This document shows, one piece after another, positions 1-10,165 of a stretch of DNA of 60,054 nt (position 1 is the stretch's first letter; every line of letters begins with the position of its first letter). Location of the stretch: positions 1 through 60,054 of the forward strand of contig NZ_RQXX01000010.1 in assembly GCF_004011175.1 (NCBI RefSeq), given 5' to 3'. The position numbers and the translations under genes are program-made. The notes under the pieces were generated by a model. It searched no databases. It saw only the letters and a list, made by a program, of their open reading frames with translations, and was not told where the DNA came from. This DNA is from Mesobaculum littorinae. GTDB taxonomy: Bacteria; Pseudomonadota; Alphaproteobacteria; Rhodobacterales; Rhodobacteraceae.

Positions 1-969
1 CGCGGCGCGCGTGCTTTCCGCGGCCTCGCGTGCCGCGGTATGCGCGGCCCCGGCGGCCCGCGCCTCGTCCCGGGCGGCGCGGACGGCGTCGGCGCGGTCG
101 CGGGCGGCGGCCAGCGCCAGGCGGGCGGTATCGACCCGGCGGCGCGCGGCTGACAAACGTTCGGCATGGGCATCGGCCGCGGTCTTGGCGGCGACGGCCC
201 CTTGCGTGCGGGCGCGGCGGGCGGCGGCTGCATCGGGATGGTCGAGCTCGGCCAGGTCGCGACGCAGCCGCTTGCGCCGGTCCAGCGCCTGATGCAGGGC
301 CTGCGCGGTGGCGGCCAGTGACTCGCGCTCGGCCTGCAGCGTCTCGACCCGGTCCTGCGCCGCCTTCCACGGGCCGCCGGTCCGGGGCCGTCCGGTGGCG
401 GTAGCGTAATCGCCCAGCTCGGCGCGGCACCGCGACAGCGCCATGTCCATGCGCCGCCCGCCTGTCATCGCCTCAACCTCGCCCGTGACCGAGGACAGAA
501 GATCGCGCCGCGCGGCCTGCGCCGCCTCTTCCTCTTTCTTCGTGCCGCCGCTCAGCCCCGTCAGGCCCTGCCGCACCCAGATGAGGCCCGCGGGCCCGGC
601 ATCGGCCCCGCCAAGGAGCGCCGAGATCCAGGCCTCGGCGGCATCGGCCTGCGCGACCAGCCGTCCCCCTTGGGTGACCGTCGCCGCGGGTTTGGACAGC
701 CAGCGCTTGGCGATGGCGAACCGGCCCTCGGACGTCTCGACCTCGATCTCGACCTCGGGCGCGCCGCCGGCATGAGGGCGCAGGCCGGTCACATCCCGGT
801 CGCGCGAGCCGTGGGGTTTGTAGAACAGCGCCTGCACCGCGTCGAACAGCGTGGATTTACCCTGCTCGTTGCGTTCGCACAAAAGGTTCAGGCCGTCGCC
901 GATGTCGCCCAGACGCACCGGATCGGTAAAGCGGCGGACGTTGGTCAGGGTGATCGCGCGCAGCTTCAT
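1..969 (-). CDS. AAA-family ATPase, SbcC/YhaN-like (3' part outside window)
   Basis: The minus-strand frame from ATG 969 stays open to the window edge (323 codons), so only the N-terminal part is present. It begins MKLRAITLTNVRRF and has a P-loop NEQGKST at residues 34-40, as in SbcC/RecN/YhaN ATPases. A WVRQGL segment follows near residue 130, then a long Ala/Arg/Glu-rich stretch that looks like the start of the coiled-coil arm. The start codon overlaps the stop of the upstream nuclease gene (ATGA), so the two are translationally coupled. By family knowledge such ATPase/nuclease pairs process DNA ends or hairpins during repair. The missing C-terminal half prevents choosing between SbcC and YhaN type. 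Confidence 0.85.
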   Translation of the reverse strand, partial: MKLRAITLTNVRRFTDPVRLGDIGDGLNLLCERNEQGKSTLFDAVQALFYKPHGSRDRDVTGLRPHAGGAPEVEIEVETSEGRFAIAKRWLSKPAATVTQGGRLVAQADAAEAWISALLGGADAGPAGLIWVRQGLTGLSGGTKKEEEAAQAARRDLLSSVTGEVEAMTGGRRMDMALSRCRAELGDYATATGRPRTGGPWKAAQDRVETLQAERESLAATAQALHQALDRRKRLRRDLAELDHPDAAAARRARTQGAVAAKTAADAHAERLSAARRRVDTARLALAAARDRADAVRAARDEARAAGAAHTAAREAAESTRAA

Positions 970-2096
970 TCCGCGGCCTCGCGCACGTAGGCGTAAAGCC
1001 GGGCGAGCGCGGCACCCGCGATCTGCGCGGACGCCGAGTCGGGCGGGCCCGCGTCGACCTCGGCCTTCAGGCGGTCGGCGGCGATGCGCAACGCGCCGCC
1101 GCGGTCGATCTCGTCGAGGTCGGCATCGTCGTATAGCGTGCCCAGCCCGTCGCGGCGCAGCTCGAAATGCGCGAACTCGGGCGCCGCGCGGTCGGCGGCC
1201 CGGCTCAGCGCGACCTGTTGGGGCAGGCCGGCCCAGCCGCTGGCGCGCACGCGTTGCAGGATCTCGCGCCGACCCGTGGCGGGCAACAGCGCGGCCAGCG
1301 CCGCGGCCGGGTCCTGGCCCGCGCGCAGGGGCAGATCAGCCTCGGCCCAGAGGAACACGCCCGTCTCGACCTCTTCGATCAGCGGCGCGGCGCCCGGGCC
1401 CGGCAGGGTGACGGACAGGCAGACGCCGCGGCGGCCATGAAGGAACCGGTCCTGCTCGGGGCTGCCGGGATACTGCACGCGGGGCGACACCTGCATCCGC
1501 CCGTGCCAGTCCCCCAGCGCGAGGTAATCGAGCCCCGCCGTCCGGTCGCGGTCGGGCGGCACGGCACCGCCTGCCTCGGTGAAATCCACGACGCCGCCAT
1601 GGGCCAGCCCCAGCCGCAAGGCGCCCTCGGGCGTGGCCATGCCGGGCAGCGCCGCGGTCAGGTCGCGCCCCTCGGCGCGAAACCCCACCGGCGCGGGCAG
1701 CAGGTGCGCGCCGCCCAGGTCGACGGGCGCCGTTTCGGTCACCGCGTGGACGTTGGCGGGACCGTCGCGGGTGACGGTCTCCCACAATGGCTCGGCCTCG
1801 CGCAGGTTGTCGTGATTGCCGGGCAGAAGCCACCAGTCGATGCCCTCGGCCTCGCCCATCGCCGCCAGCGACTGACGCAGGACCGTGGCCGAGGGGGTGG
1901 GCGTGTCGAAGCTGTCGCCCGCGACCACCACATGCCCCGCCCCCTGCGCGCGCGCGGCGGCTGCGATGCGACCGATGGCGTCTTGCCGCGCGGCCATCAG
2001 ACGGCCGCGGATATGGCCGTCGGGCGGCTGCGGAATGTTGGCGAAGCGGCGGCCCAGATGCAGGTCCGAGGTGTGCAGGAAGCGAAATTCGGTCAC
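966..2096 (-). CDS. SbcD-like DNA repair exonuclease (metallophosphoesterase)
   Basis: This 376-aa protein has all the calcineurin-like phosphoesterase motifs in order: TSDLHLG near the N-terminus, VVAGDSFD, LLPGNHDN, a HGG motif (AHGGVVDF) and ALGDWHGR. These residues bind the two metal ions of Mre11/SbcD nucleases. The GTG start at 2096 is chosen because GAGGGG lies just upstream and homology begins immediately (VTEFRFLHTSD); the open frame extends further upstream but only as Arg/Pro-rich non-homologous sequence. It is the nuclease half of the pair with the overlapping ATPase gene. The YhaO/SbcD subgroup is not resolved. Confidence 0.88.
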   Translation of the reverse strand: MTEFRFLHTSDLHLGRRFANIPQPPDGHIRGRLMAARQDAIGRIAAAARAQGAGHVVVAGDSFDTPTPSATVLRQSLAAMGEAEGIDWWLLPGNHDNLREAEPLWETVTRDGPANVHAVTETAPVDLGGAHLLPAPVGFRAEGRDLTAALPGMATPEGALRLGLAHGGVVDFTEAGGAVPPDRDRTAGLDYLALGDWHGRMQVSPRVQYPGSPEQDRFLHGRRGVCLSVTLPGPGAAPLIEEVETGVFLWAEADLPLRAGQDPAAALAALLPATGRREILQRVRASGWAGLPQQVALSRAADRAAPEFAHFELRRDGLGTLYDDADLDEIDRGGALRIAADRLKAEVDAGPPDSASAQIAGAALARLYAYVREAAE

Positions 2097-2413
2097 CGGG
2101 GCCCCTCGTCGCAGTTGCACGACCGCGCCGCGCCTCGGGATGGATATGACAGGCCGCGGGACCCGGGCGCAACCACTCCGCGATATGCGGCCGCGCCCGG
2201 GCGCCGCGCCCCCACTGACCGGGCCACGGGCGATGACCGGCGGCGCGGCCCGAGAATGGCCCGAGACTGGCCCGCCCCCCCCAAATCGGGCCCCGCCCGG
2301 GACCATTGGCGCGCGACGGCCGACCGGGGGCGCGGGCGACGGATCATCGCCCCGGCCTTGACTTCCCCCGCGGCGGGTCGCCACCTTCGCCGCAATCTCG
2401 AAAGGCACCTGAC

Positions 2414-3655
2414 ATGCAGACCCGCTACGACAAAGAACTCGAAGACCGTCTGACGCGCTACTGCGCCATCGACACGCAAAGCGACGAGGCCTCGCCCACC
2501 GCGCCCAGCACCGAGTGCCAGCTCGACCTGCTGCGCCTGCTGCGCGACGAGCTGGTCGAGATGGGGGCCGCCGACGTGGTCCTGACCGATTACGGCGTCG
2601 TGCTGGCGACGATCCCGGGGACCGCACCCGGACCGGTCGTGGGCTTCGTCGCGCATGTCGATACCGCCCCGCAATTCGCCGCCGCGGGGGTGAAACCGCG
2701 CGTGATCCGGAATTACGCGGGCGACGACATCACCTTTCCTGACGCGCCCGACCTCGTGCTGTCGCCGGCCGATCATCCCTACCTGGGCCAGAAGACGGGC
2801 TGCGACATCGTCACCGCCTCGGGCACCACGCTGCTGGGCGCCGACGACAAGGCGGGCGTGGCGATCATCATGACCGCCGCGCGCGAGATGCTGGCCAACC
2901 CCGACGCGCCCCGCCCGCCCGTGCGCATCGCCTTCACCCCGGACGAAGAGATCGGGCGTGGCGTCACCGCCCCCCTGCCCGGCGACCTCGCCGCCGATTT
3001 CGCCTACACCTTCGACGGCGCCCGGGCGGGCGAGATCGAGTACGAGAGCTTTTCGGCCGATGGTGCCGAGGTGCGCATCACCGGCGTCTCGATCCACCCC
3101 GGGCAGGCCAAGGGGCGGATGGTCAGCGCGATCACGCTGGCCTCGAAAATCCTGTCGGCGCTGCCTCAGGCCACGATGACGCCCGACACCACCGACGGGC
3201 GCGAGGGCTTCGTGCATGCCACCGACATGGAGGGCAGCGCCGCCGAGATGACGATCCGCCTCATCCTGCGCGACTTCGAACGCGACGGGCTGGTGGCCAA
3301 GGGCGAGATGCTGAAACAGATCTGCGCCGCGGTGCAGGCGGGCGAGCCGCGGGCACGGATAAGCTGCGAGATCCGGCCGCAATACCGCAACATGCGCTAT
3401 TGGCTGGAAACCGACATGACCCCCGTCGAGCTGGCCCGCGATGCCTGCCGCGAGCTGGGGCTCGACCCCGTGTCGGTGCCGATCCGGGGCGGCACCGACG
3501 GCTCGCGCCTGACCGAGATGGGGGTGCCGACGCCGAACCTCTTCACCGGCATGCAGAACATCCACGGCCCGCTGGAGTGGATCGCGGTGCAGGACATGGC
3601 CCGCGCGACCGAGCTTTGCCTTGCCATCCCGCCCCGCGCGGCTGCGAAGGGCTAG
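2414..3655 (+). CDS. pepT: Peptidase T (tripeptide aminopeptidase)
   Basis: This 413-aa cytosolic M20-family metallopeptidase removes the N-terminal residue from tripeptides. Diagnostic segments are FVAHVDTAP (first zinc ligands), LLGADDKAG (bridging Asp), TPDEEIGRG (catalytic and metal-binding Glu pair) and GGTDGSRLTEMG plus FTGMQNIHGPLEW near the C-terminus, typical of PepT. Length matches the E. coli enzyme (about 408 aa). The ATG at 2414 begins MQTRYDKELEDRLTRY, where homology begins; the upstream in-frame extension is low complexity. It stands alone and converges on the GntR-type regulator. Confidence 0.95.
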   Translation: MQTRYDKELEDRLTRYCAIDTQSDEASPTAPSTECQLDLLRLLRDELVEMGAADVVLTDYGVVLATIPGTAPGPVVGFVAHVDTAPQFAAAGVKPRVIRNYAGDDITFPDAPDLVLSPADHPYLGQKTGCDIVTASGTTLLGADDKAGVAIIMTAAREMLANPDAPRPPVRIAFTPDEEIGRGVTAPLPGDLAADFAYTFDGARAGEIEYESFSADGAEVRITGVSIHPGQAKGRMVSAITLASKILSALPQATMTPDTTDGREGFVHATDMEGSAAEMTIRLILRDFERDGLVAKGEMLKQICAAVQAGEPRARISCEIRPQYRNMRYWLETDMTPVELARDACRELGLDPVSVPIRGGTDGSRLTEMGVPTPNLFTGMQNIHGPLEWIAVQDMARATELCLAIPPRAAAKG

Positions 3656-3675
3656 GCCCACCGCGAAGGATCAGC

Positions 3676-3707
3676 GCGAGGTGCGGCCGCGGATGCGGCG
3701 GCCTCGC
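3676..3707. terminator. Candidate bidirectional terminator between pepT and the GntR gene
   Basis: GCGAGG (3676-3681) pairs with CCTCGC (3702-3707), with further G/C complementarity inside the loop. It sits in the short gap between two convergent genes. No T-tract follows, so function is inferred from position only. Confidence 0.4.
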
Positions 3708-3709
3708 CC

Positions 3710-4433
3710 TCAGTCCAGCGTCACGCCCGCGCAGGCGGCGGTGTTGTGGATATGGGTGCGCATTGCCTGGGCCGCGGCGTGACCGTCGCCCCCCCGACGC
3801 CCCGCGCAGCGCGGCGATGATGGCGCCGTGTTCGGCGATCGACTGTGCCATGCGGTCGCCCGCGGTGTTGGGGATCGGCTGGCGCTGGCTTTCGCTCAGC
3901 AGATCCTGCACCGACTGGTAAAGGCGGCGCAGCATCCGGTTCGGGCAGGCCTCGGCAATGGTGCGGTGAAACCTCAGATCGGCCTCGACATGGGCGACAA
4001 GGTCGCCGCCACGCCACGCCGCCTCGAAATCCGCGTTCGCCGCATCCAGCCGGTCCAGCCCCGGGGCCCCCAGATGCGGCGCGGCCAACCGGCACATCTC
4101 GGGCTCGATCAACGCACGCGACTGGAACACCTCGGGCAGGCTGTAGGCATCGTCGTAGCGCCACGGTGCCGCGCGCCCCCCGGCCGCCCCGGGATCGACG
4201 ACGAAGGTGCCGCGCGCGGGCAGCGTGCGCACCAGGCCCAGCGTTTCCAGCGTCAGAAGCGCCTCGCGCAGCGACGGACGCGACACCTTGAGCTGGTCCG
4301 ACAACACCCGTTGCGAGGGCAGCTTTTCGTTGGCCTTCAACTCTCCCGACCGGATCATCCCTTGCAGCCGCCGCGCGACCGCCTGTGTGACGGGAGTCTT
4401 CTCGTGCATCACCGCTGCCTCAATTTTCGCCAT
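3710..4433 (-). pseudogene. FadR-subfamily GntR regulator, frameshifted near its 3' end
   Basis: An N-terminal winged helix (KLPSQRVLSDQLKVSRPSLR) is followed by an FCD ligand-binding domain (RALIEPEMCRLAA, DLRFHRTIAEA, EHGAIIAAL). After ALRG the reading frame goes wrong at a run of seven C on the plus strand (3789-3795). The adjacent frame continues the family-like ending (AAAQAMRTHIHNTAACAG) to a TGA at 3710-3712. As written, the annotated frame would run on to 3543 with an unrelated Arg/Pro-rich tail. About 28 codons, including the last FCD His motif, are affected. It is divergent from the ABC operon at 4568 and probably regulates it. A homopolymer sequencing error or phase variation is as likely as true decay. 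An alternative start is ATG 4409. Confidence 0.8.
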
Positions 4434-4512
4434 CTGTCGCCGACATTACGCGCCCCGACCCCGCCGCTGCAACGCGCGCTGTTGCAATGGCGGGACGGAA
4501 GTGCTGGCATAC

Positions 4513-4535
4513 TGGTCAGACCGGTTAGTCCGGTC
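4513..4535. promoter_or_regulatory. Candidate GntR/FadR operator
   Basis: Two overlapping symmetric elements lie in the divergent intergenic region: GGTCAGACC (4514-4522), and GACCGG (4519-4524) inverted as CCGGTC (4530-4535) around TTAGT. FadR-type regulators bind TGGTNNNACCA-like palindromes. The site is about 35 bp ahead of the binding-protein start and about 80 bp ahead of the regulator, consistent with autoregulation plus control of the transporter operon. Confidence 0.5.
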
Positions 4536-4567
4536 ATGCCAAAAGAGCAACCGACAGGGAGACGACA

Positions 4568-5362
4568 ATGATCCGCCATACCATCCGCACCGCCACGCTG
4601 GCCTGCACCCTTCTGGGGGCCACCGCCCTGACCGCCAGCGCGCAGGAGACGCTGACCGTCGGCGCCAATATCGGCAACGTCCCCTGGGAGTTCCAGGACG
4701 AGGCGGGCGACTTCACGGGCTTTGAGATCGACCTGGTGAACGCTGTGGCCGAGCGGCTGGGCGCCGAGGTCGAGATCGTCAACATCCCCTTCAACGGCCT
4801 GTTCTCGGCGGTTCAGTCGGGGCGCATCGACATCGCGACCTCGTCGATCACCATCACCGACGAGCGGCTGGAATCGGTGTCCTTTGCCCAGCCCTACTAC
4901 GACAGCGACCAGTCGCTGACCGTGGCCGAGGGTGGGCCCGCGTCGCTGGAGGAGATGGAGGGCATGACCGTCGGCGTCGACACCGGGTCGACCGGCGACA
5001 TGTGGGCGACCGAGCATACCGGTGACTACGGCTTTGCCGACATCCGCCGCTACGAGGGGCTGGCCCCCGCGATGCTGGACCTGAGCGCGGGCCGGATCGA
5101 CGGCTATATCTCGGACATTCCAGCCCTGCTCTACTACGTCAAGGACAAGCCGGCCCTCAAGGTCGTGCAGCGCATCGCGACGGGCGAGAAATACTCGATG
5201 ATGTTCGCCAAGGACGCGCCGCTGGCGACCGAGGTCAACGACGTGCTGACCGCGCTCAAGGAAGAGGGCGTGATGGCCGAGCTGCACGAGACCTGGTTCG
5301 GCACGGCGCCGGATGACGGCACCTCGACCGTGACCGTCCTGCCGATGCCCACGCTGGACTGA
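4568..5362 (+). CDS. Polar amino-acid-type ABC transporter, periplasmic binding protein
   Basis: This 264-aa protein has a Sec signal peptide ([23 protein letters not shown], cleavage before QETLTVG) and a family 3 solute-binding fold. Motifs are [49 protein letters not shown] and [16 protein letters not shown]. It captures the substrate in the periplasm for the permease/ATPase that follow. GGGAGA precedes the ATG. Amino-acid or opine-like substrates are usual for the family; the downstream hydantoinase and PLP enzyme suggest a nitrogenous ring or amino-acid derivative, but the ligand cannot be read from sequence. Confidence 0.9.
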   Translation: MIRHTIRTATLACTLLGATALTASAQETLTVGANIGNVPWEFQDEAGDFTGFEIDLVNAVAERLGAEVEIVNIPFNGLFSAVQSGRIDIATSSITITDERLESVSFAQPYYDSDQSLTVAEGGPASLEEMEGMTVGVDTGSTGDMWATEHTGDYGFADIRRYEGLAPAMLDLSAGRIDGYISDIPALLYYVKDKPALKVVQRIATGEKYSMMFAKDAPLATEVNDVLTALKEEGVMAELHETWFGTAPDDGTSTVTVLPMPTLD

Positions 5363-5370
5363 TGCCCCGG

Positions 5371-5402
5371 GGGTGGCGGGGGCTCTCGCGTCCCCGCCAC
5401 CC
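5371..5402 (+). promoter_or_regulatory. Intercistronic hairpin after the binding-protein gene
   Basis: GGGTGGCGGGG (5371-5381) and CCCCGCCACCC (5392-5402) form a perfect 11-bp stem with a 10-nt loop, starting 8 nt after the stop codon. Hairpins here commonly protect the upstream message or cause partial termination, so that more binding protein than permease is made. No T-run follows. Confidence 0.75.
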
Positions 5403-5443
5403 TGTCCGGCCCTGCTGTCCCAAACCGGAGCGCGTCCGCCCTC

Positions 5444-6114
5444 ATGGATATCTTCGACACCTTTCTGAACATGGGCGTGATCGCGCGCACCTGGCCGCTT
5501 TTGCTGGAGGGCCTGTGGGTCACGATCCAGCTTGGCGCGGCCAGCATCGTGGCGGGCCTGGTGCTGGGCCTCGGGCTGGCGCTCCTGCGGCTTTACGCCG
5601 TGCCGCCGCTGCGCCTCATCACCCGGTTCTACATCGACATCTTCCGGTCGATCCCGCTTCTGGTGCTTCTGATCATCGTGTACTACGCGCTGCCCTTCGT
5701 GGGCCTGCGACTGTCGCCCTTCGCCTCGGCGATGGCGGCGCTGACGCTGGTCTCGGGCGCCTACACGGCCGAGATCTTCCGCGCCGGGATCGAGGCGATC
5801 CCGAAGGGACAGTTCGAAGCCTCGGCCGCGCTGGGGCTGAGCTATCCGCAGACAATGCGCGACGTGATCCTGCCGCAGGCGGTCAAGATCGTGATCCCGC
5901 CGCTCACCAACAACTCGATCAACGTGGTCAAGGATACCGCACTGGCCTCGGTCGTCGCGATGCCGGACCTTCTGAAACAGGCGACGCAGGCGCAGGCGCT
6001 GGCGGCCAATCCGACGCCGCTGATCGGCGCGGCGGTGCTCTACCTCGCCTTTCTCTGGCCGCTCGTCGCGATGGTGTCGCGGATGGAGCGCCGCTTCGGC
6101 GCGAAAGGAACCTG

Positions 6115-6115
<1 letters not shown>
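5444..6115 (+). CDS. Polar amino-acid-type ABC transporter permease
   Basis: This 223-aa inner-membrane protein of the HisM/GlnP type has about five hydrophobic segments. Recognisable motifs are the RSIPLLVLL region and the EAA loop ([22 protein letters not shown]) that contacts the ATPase. [15 protein letters not shown] is the usual signature of this permease class. Its TGA overlaps the ATG of the ATPase gene. It probably works as a homodimer because no second permease is present in the operon. Confidence 0.92.
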
Positions 6116-6852
<737 letters not shown>

Positions 6853-6880
6853 CCGCCGGCCCTCCGACACACCCGGGATT

Positions 6881-6952
6881 GCCGCCCCACAGACCGCCGC
6901 CCCACAGACCGCCGCCCACAGGCCGCCGCCCACAGGCCGCTACCCATAGACC
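6881..6952 (+). repeat. Tandem repeat, 14-15 bp unit
   Basis: About five head-to-tail copies of GCCGCCC(C)ACAGACC-like units fill the gap between the ATPase stop and the PLP-enzyme start. The first two units are 15 bp and identical; later ones are 14 bp with single-base changes. Confidence 0.85.
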
Positions 6953-6983
6953 GACAGACGACATTCAGACCAAGGACGCCCAG

Positions 6984-8237
6984 ATGCCCGATACCGCCCC
7001 CCCGCTCGACCTTGATTACGTGCACAGCCAGTTTCCGGGACTGCGCGACGACTGGGTCTATTTCGACAATGCCGGCGGCTCGCAGACCGTGCGCGGCGCC
7101 ATCGACCGGATCACCGAGTTCCTGATCCATCGCAACGTGCAGATCGGCGGCAGCTATCCCACGTCGCGCGCCGCCGCCGACGCATTGATGGAGGGCCGGA
7201 AGGCGGTGCAGGACCTCGTGGGCGCCGCCCGGCCCGAAGAGATCGTCTTCGGCCACTCGACCACGGTGCTGATGCAGACCCTTGCCGCCGCGATGCGGTC
7301 GCAGTTCGCACCGGGCGACGAGATCGTGGTGTCGACCGCCGACCACGAAAGCAACATCGGCCCGTGGGAGCGTCTGCGCGAATTCGGGCTGACGATCCGC
7401 TACTGGCCGCTCGACCCTGCCACGCAGCGCCTGCGGACCGAGGACCTGCTGCCGCTGCTGTCCGACCGCACCCGGCTGGTCTGCGTGCACCACGTCTCGA
7501 ACATCCTCGGGCAGGTCAATCCGGTGGCCGAGTTCGCGCGCATCGTCCACGACCACGGTGCCCGGATCTGCGTCGACGCGGTGGCCTATGCGCCGCACCG
7601 CCTGATCGACGTACAGGCCTGGGACGTGGACTACTACGTCTTCAGCCTCTACAAGACCTATGGCCCGCACACCGCTGTAATGTATGGGAAATACGATCTT
7701 CTGGCCGACCTCGACGGGCTCTACCACTACTTCTACGGCAAGGAGAAGGTTCCGGGCAAGCTGGAGCCCGGCAACCCGAATTACGAACTCGCCTTCGCGG
7801 CCTGCGGCATCGCCGACTACCTGGCCGGGCTGGGGACGCGCGCGGGGGGAACTGGTCCCCGCCGCGCCCGGATCGAAACCGCCTTTGCCGCGATCACGGC
7901 GCACGAGGACCGGCTGACCGACCGGCTGCTCGACTGGCTCGCCACCCGCGACGACATCCGGGTGATCGGGGCGGCGCGCAACGACGACAGCACCCGCGTG
8001 CCCACCATCGCCTTCAAGGTCGCGGGCCGCGATTCCGCGGCGATCGCGCGGGCGATGGACGGCTACGGCATTGCCATCCGCTTCGGCGACTTCCATTCGC
8101 GCCGTTTGGTCGAGGAGCTGGGCGAAGACGGCGACAACGGCGTCCTGCGCGTGTCGATGGTGCACTACAACACGATCGCTCAGGTCGACCGGCTGACCGC
8201 CGCACTGTCCGAGATCCTGGCCGAGGTGGCGGCATGA
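6984..8237 (+). CDS. Class V aminotransferase / cysteine-desulfurase-like PLP enzyme
   Basis: This 417-aa fold-type I PLP enzyme has VYFDNAGGSQ near the N-terminus, the cofactor-binding VDAVAYAPH, the Schiff-base Lys in FSLYKTYGPH, and RFGDFHS late in the protein. This pattern matches the 'cysteine desulfurase-like' branch of class V enzymes rather than housekeeping IscS/SufS; no obvious catalytic-Cys loop is seen. The start ATG 6984 is the first with homology; the upstream frame only translates the tandem repeat. Its stop overlaps the hydantoinase ATG (ATGA), so both are coupled and probably act on the same imported substrate. The actual reaction is unknown. Confidence 0.8.
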   Translation: MPDTAPPLDLDYVHSQFPGLRDDWVYFDNAGGSQTVRGAIDRITEFLIHRNVQIGGSYPTSRAAADALMEGRKAVQDLVGAARPEEIVFGHSTTVLMQTLAAAMRSQFAPGDEIVVSTADHESNIGPWERLREFGLTIRYWPLDPATQRLRTEDLLPLLSDRTRLVCVHHVSNILGQVNPVAEFARIVHDHGARICVDAVAYAPHRLIDVQAWDVDYYVFSLYKTYGPHTAVMYGKYDLLADLDGLYHYFYGKEKVPGKLEPGNPNYELAFAACGIADYLAGLGTRAGGTGPRRARIETAFAAITAHEDRLTDRLLDWLATRDDIRVIGAARNDDSTRVPTIAFKVAGRDSAAIARAMDGYGIAIRFGDFHSRRLVEELGEDGDNGVLRVSMVHYNTIAQVDRLTAALSEILAEVAA

Positions 8238-9664
8238 GCGGGGCCATCGACCTCGCGATCCGCGGCGGCACCCTTGTGACCGCGGCGGACCGGTTCCGCG
8301 CAGATATCGGCGTGCGCGACGGGCGCATCGTGGAAATCTCGGAACGGATCGACGGCGCCACTGAGGAGATCGACGCGACCGGTCTTTTCGTCCTGCCCGG
8401 CGGGATCGACGCCCATGTGCACCTTGCGCAACCGACGTCGGACGGCACCGTCATGGCCGACGATTTCGAAACCGGCACCCGGTCGGCCGCCGCGGGGGGC
8501 AACACGACCGTCCTGCCCTTCGCGATGCAGGTCAAGGGCACCTCGCTGCGCGACTGTGTCACCGCCTACCACGAGAAGGCCGCGGGCAACTGCTATACCG
8601 ACGTGTCCTTCCACCTCATCATCTCGGACCCCACGCCGCAGGTTCTGGGGCAGGAGCTGCCGGCACTGGTGCGCGACGGCTACACCTCGTTCAAGGTCTT
8701 CATGACCTATGACGACTTGATGCTGAACGACGCCCAGCTGCTCGAGGTCTTCGACGTCGCGCGGCGGGAACAGGCGCTGGTCATGGTCCATGCCGAAGGT
8801 CACGACGCGATCCGCCACATGGCACGCAGGCTTGAGGAGCAGGGCCGCACCGCGCCCTACTACCACGCCGAGGCGCATGCCGAGATCGCGGAGCGCGAGG
8901 CGACGCATCGCGCGATCTCCCACGCCCAGCTGACCGATGTGCCGGTGGTGATCGTCCATGTCTCGGGCCGCGACCCGATGGAGCAGATCCAGTGGGCGCG
9001 CCGCCGCGGCATGCAGGTCTATGCCGAGACCTGCCCGCAATACATCGCCCTGACCCGCGACGACCTGAAGGGGCTCAACATGGATTTCGAGGGGGCGAAA
9101 TACGTCTGCTCGCCCCCGCCGCGCGATGCCGACGGGCAGGCCGCGATCTGGGAGGGGCTGCGCGACGGGACCTTCGATCTGTTTTCGTCCGATCACTGCC
9201 CGTTCTACTTCGAGGCCCCGGCCGAGACCGGCAAGGACAATCACCGCGCCCGCACCTCGTTCCGCTGGGTGCCGAACGGCATTCCCGGGGTCGAGACGCG
9301 GCTGCCGATCCTGTTCTCCGAAGGCGTGTCGAAGGGGCGGATCAGCATGGAACGTTTCGTGGCGCTGACCTCCACCAACCCGGCGCGTCTCTACGGGCTT
9401 TATCCGCAAAAGGGCGCTCTGGCGATCGGGGCGGATGCCGACATCACGCTGTGGGATGCGGGTCTTACCCGGCCGATCACGCAGGCGGGCCTGAACCACG
9501 GCTCGGACTACACGCCTTACGAGGGGATGGAGATCACCGGCTGGCCCGTCCGCACCCTGCTGCGCGGCCGGACGACCGCGCTGGACGGCCGCACGGTCGA
9601 GGGTCCGCGCCCGGGCCGCTACCAGTCCCGCGGCCTGAGCGAGGCCGTGACGCGCGCCGGCTGA
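8234..9664 (+). CDS. Dihydropyrimidinase / D-hydantoinase family amidohydrolase
   Basis: This 476-aa cyclic amidohydrolase would open dihydropyrimidine or hydantoin rings. Metal ligands are visible: GGIDAHVHL, the carboxylated Lys in TSFKVFMTYDD, VMVHAEGHD, VIVHVSG and the catalytic Asp in LFSSDHCPF. NGIPGVETRLPILF and the late STNPARLYGLYPQKG are characteristic of DHPase/HYD enzymes, and the length is normal. It overlaps the PLP-enzyme gene by 4 nt. No carbamoylase follows in the operon, so the ring-opened product must be handled elsewhere. Substrate is not determinable; allantoinase is less likely given the HAEGHD and GIPGVE motifs. Confidence 0.9.
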   Translation: MSGAIDLAIRGGTLVTAADRFRADIGVRDGRIVEISERIDGATEEIDATGLFVLPGGIDAHVHLAQPTSDGTVMADDFETGTRSAAAGGNTTVLPFAMQVKGTSLRDCVTAYHEKAAGNCYTDVSFHLIISDPTPQVLGQELPALVRDGYTSFKVFMTYDDLMLNDAQLLEVFDVARREQALVMVHAEGHDAIRHMARRLEEQGRTAPYYHAEAHAEIAEREATHRAISHAQLTDVPVVIVHVSGRDPMEQIQWARRRGMQVYAETCPQYIALTRDDLKGLNMDFEGAKYVCSPPPRDADGQAAIWEGLRDGTFDLFSSDHCPFYFEAPAETGKDNHRARTSFRWVPNGIPGVETRLPILFSEGVSKGRISMERFVALTSTNPARLYGLYPQKGALAIGADADITLWDAGLTRPITQAGLNHGSDYTPYEGMEITGWPVRTLLRGRTTALDGRTVEGPRPGRYQSRGLSEAVTRAG

Positions 9665-9701
9665 GGAGGCCCGCCCCCAGTAGCTCCGCCCGTTCAGGCC
9701 T

Positions 9702-9724
9702 GAAACGGTCCCCTGGGCCGTTTC
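9702..9724 (+). terminator. Stem-loop after the hydantoinase gene
   Basis: GAAACGG (9702-9708) and CCGTTTC (9718-9724) form a 7-bp stem about 40 nt after the stop codon, at the end of the operon. No long T-tract follows. Confidence 0.5.
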
Positions 9725-10165
9725 CGAGACGCCCGTCCCGGGCGGCCTCGCCCAGGATCACCTCGCGTCCCGGCCATCCTCTCCGGTTCTTTCAAAAACG
9801 GGATCATTCTATCCCGGCATGCGCACCGCTTCAAAGCGGACGCTTCATCCCCGCAAGGTCATCTGCCACTCCGAGAAGGGATATATCTTCGGCGCCGATG
9901 ACAAGGAGACGCGCGCGTAGTTCCTCGCACGAGCGGTTGAGCCTTCTGGGTGCGCGAGGCCGCATCCGGTTCGCGTTAGGCGACCGCGATCCTGCTTCGG
10001 CCCGTAAGCGCCTGGTTCAATCCGCAAGCTTCATTGACGACCTGCCGTTCCAGACCCGGGTGCGCCTTTCCAAGAAGGACGCCTACTGCGAGGCGACCCT
10101 CGAGCTGCGCCGCGATGGTCTTTTCAAGATGACGGAGGAGAGCCTCGGCACCAGCATGGCGCTCA
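9725..10165. other. Intergenic region with an unidentified coding-like fragment
   Basis: No intact gene was found. From about 9960 to 10165 on the plus strand one frame reads RKRLVQSASFIDDLPFQTRV followed by a Lys/Glu-rich stretch and MTEESLGTSMALI. It has more typical protein composition than the surrounding shadow frames, but no start and no stop in register. It abuts the 3' end of soxG. It may be the relic of a lost gene; I could not identify the family. Confidence 0.35.
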
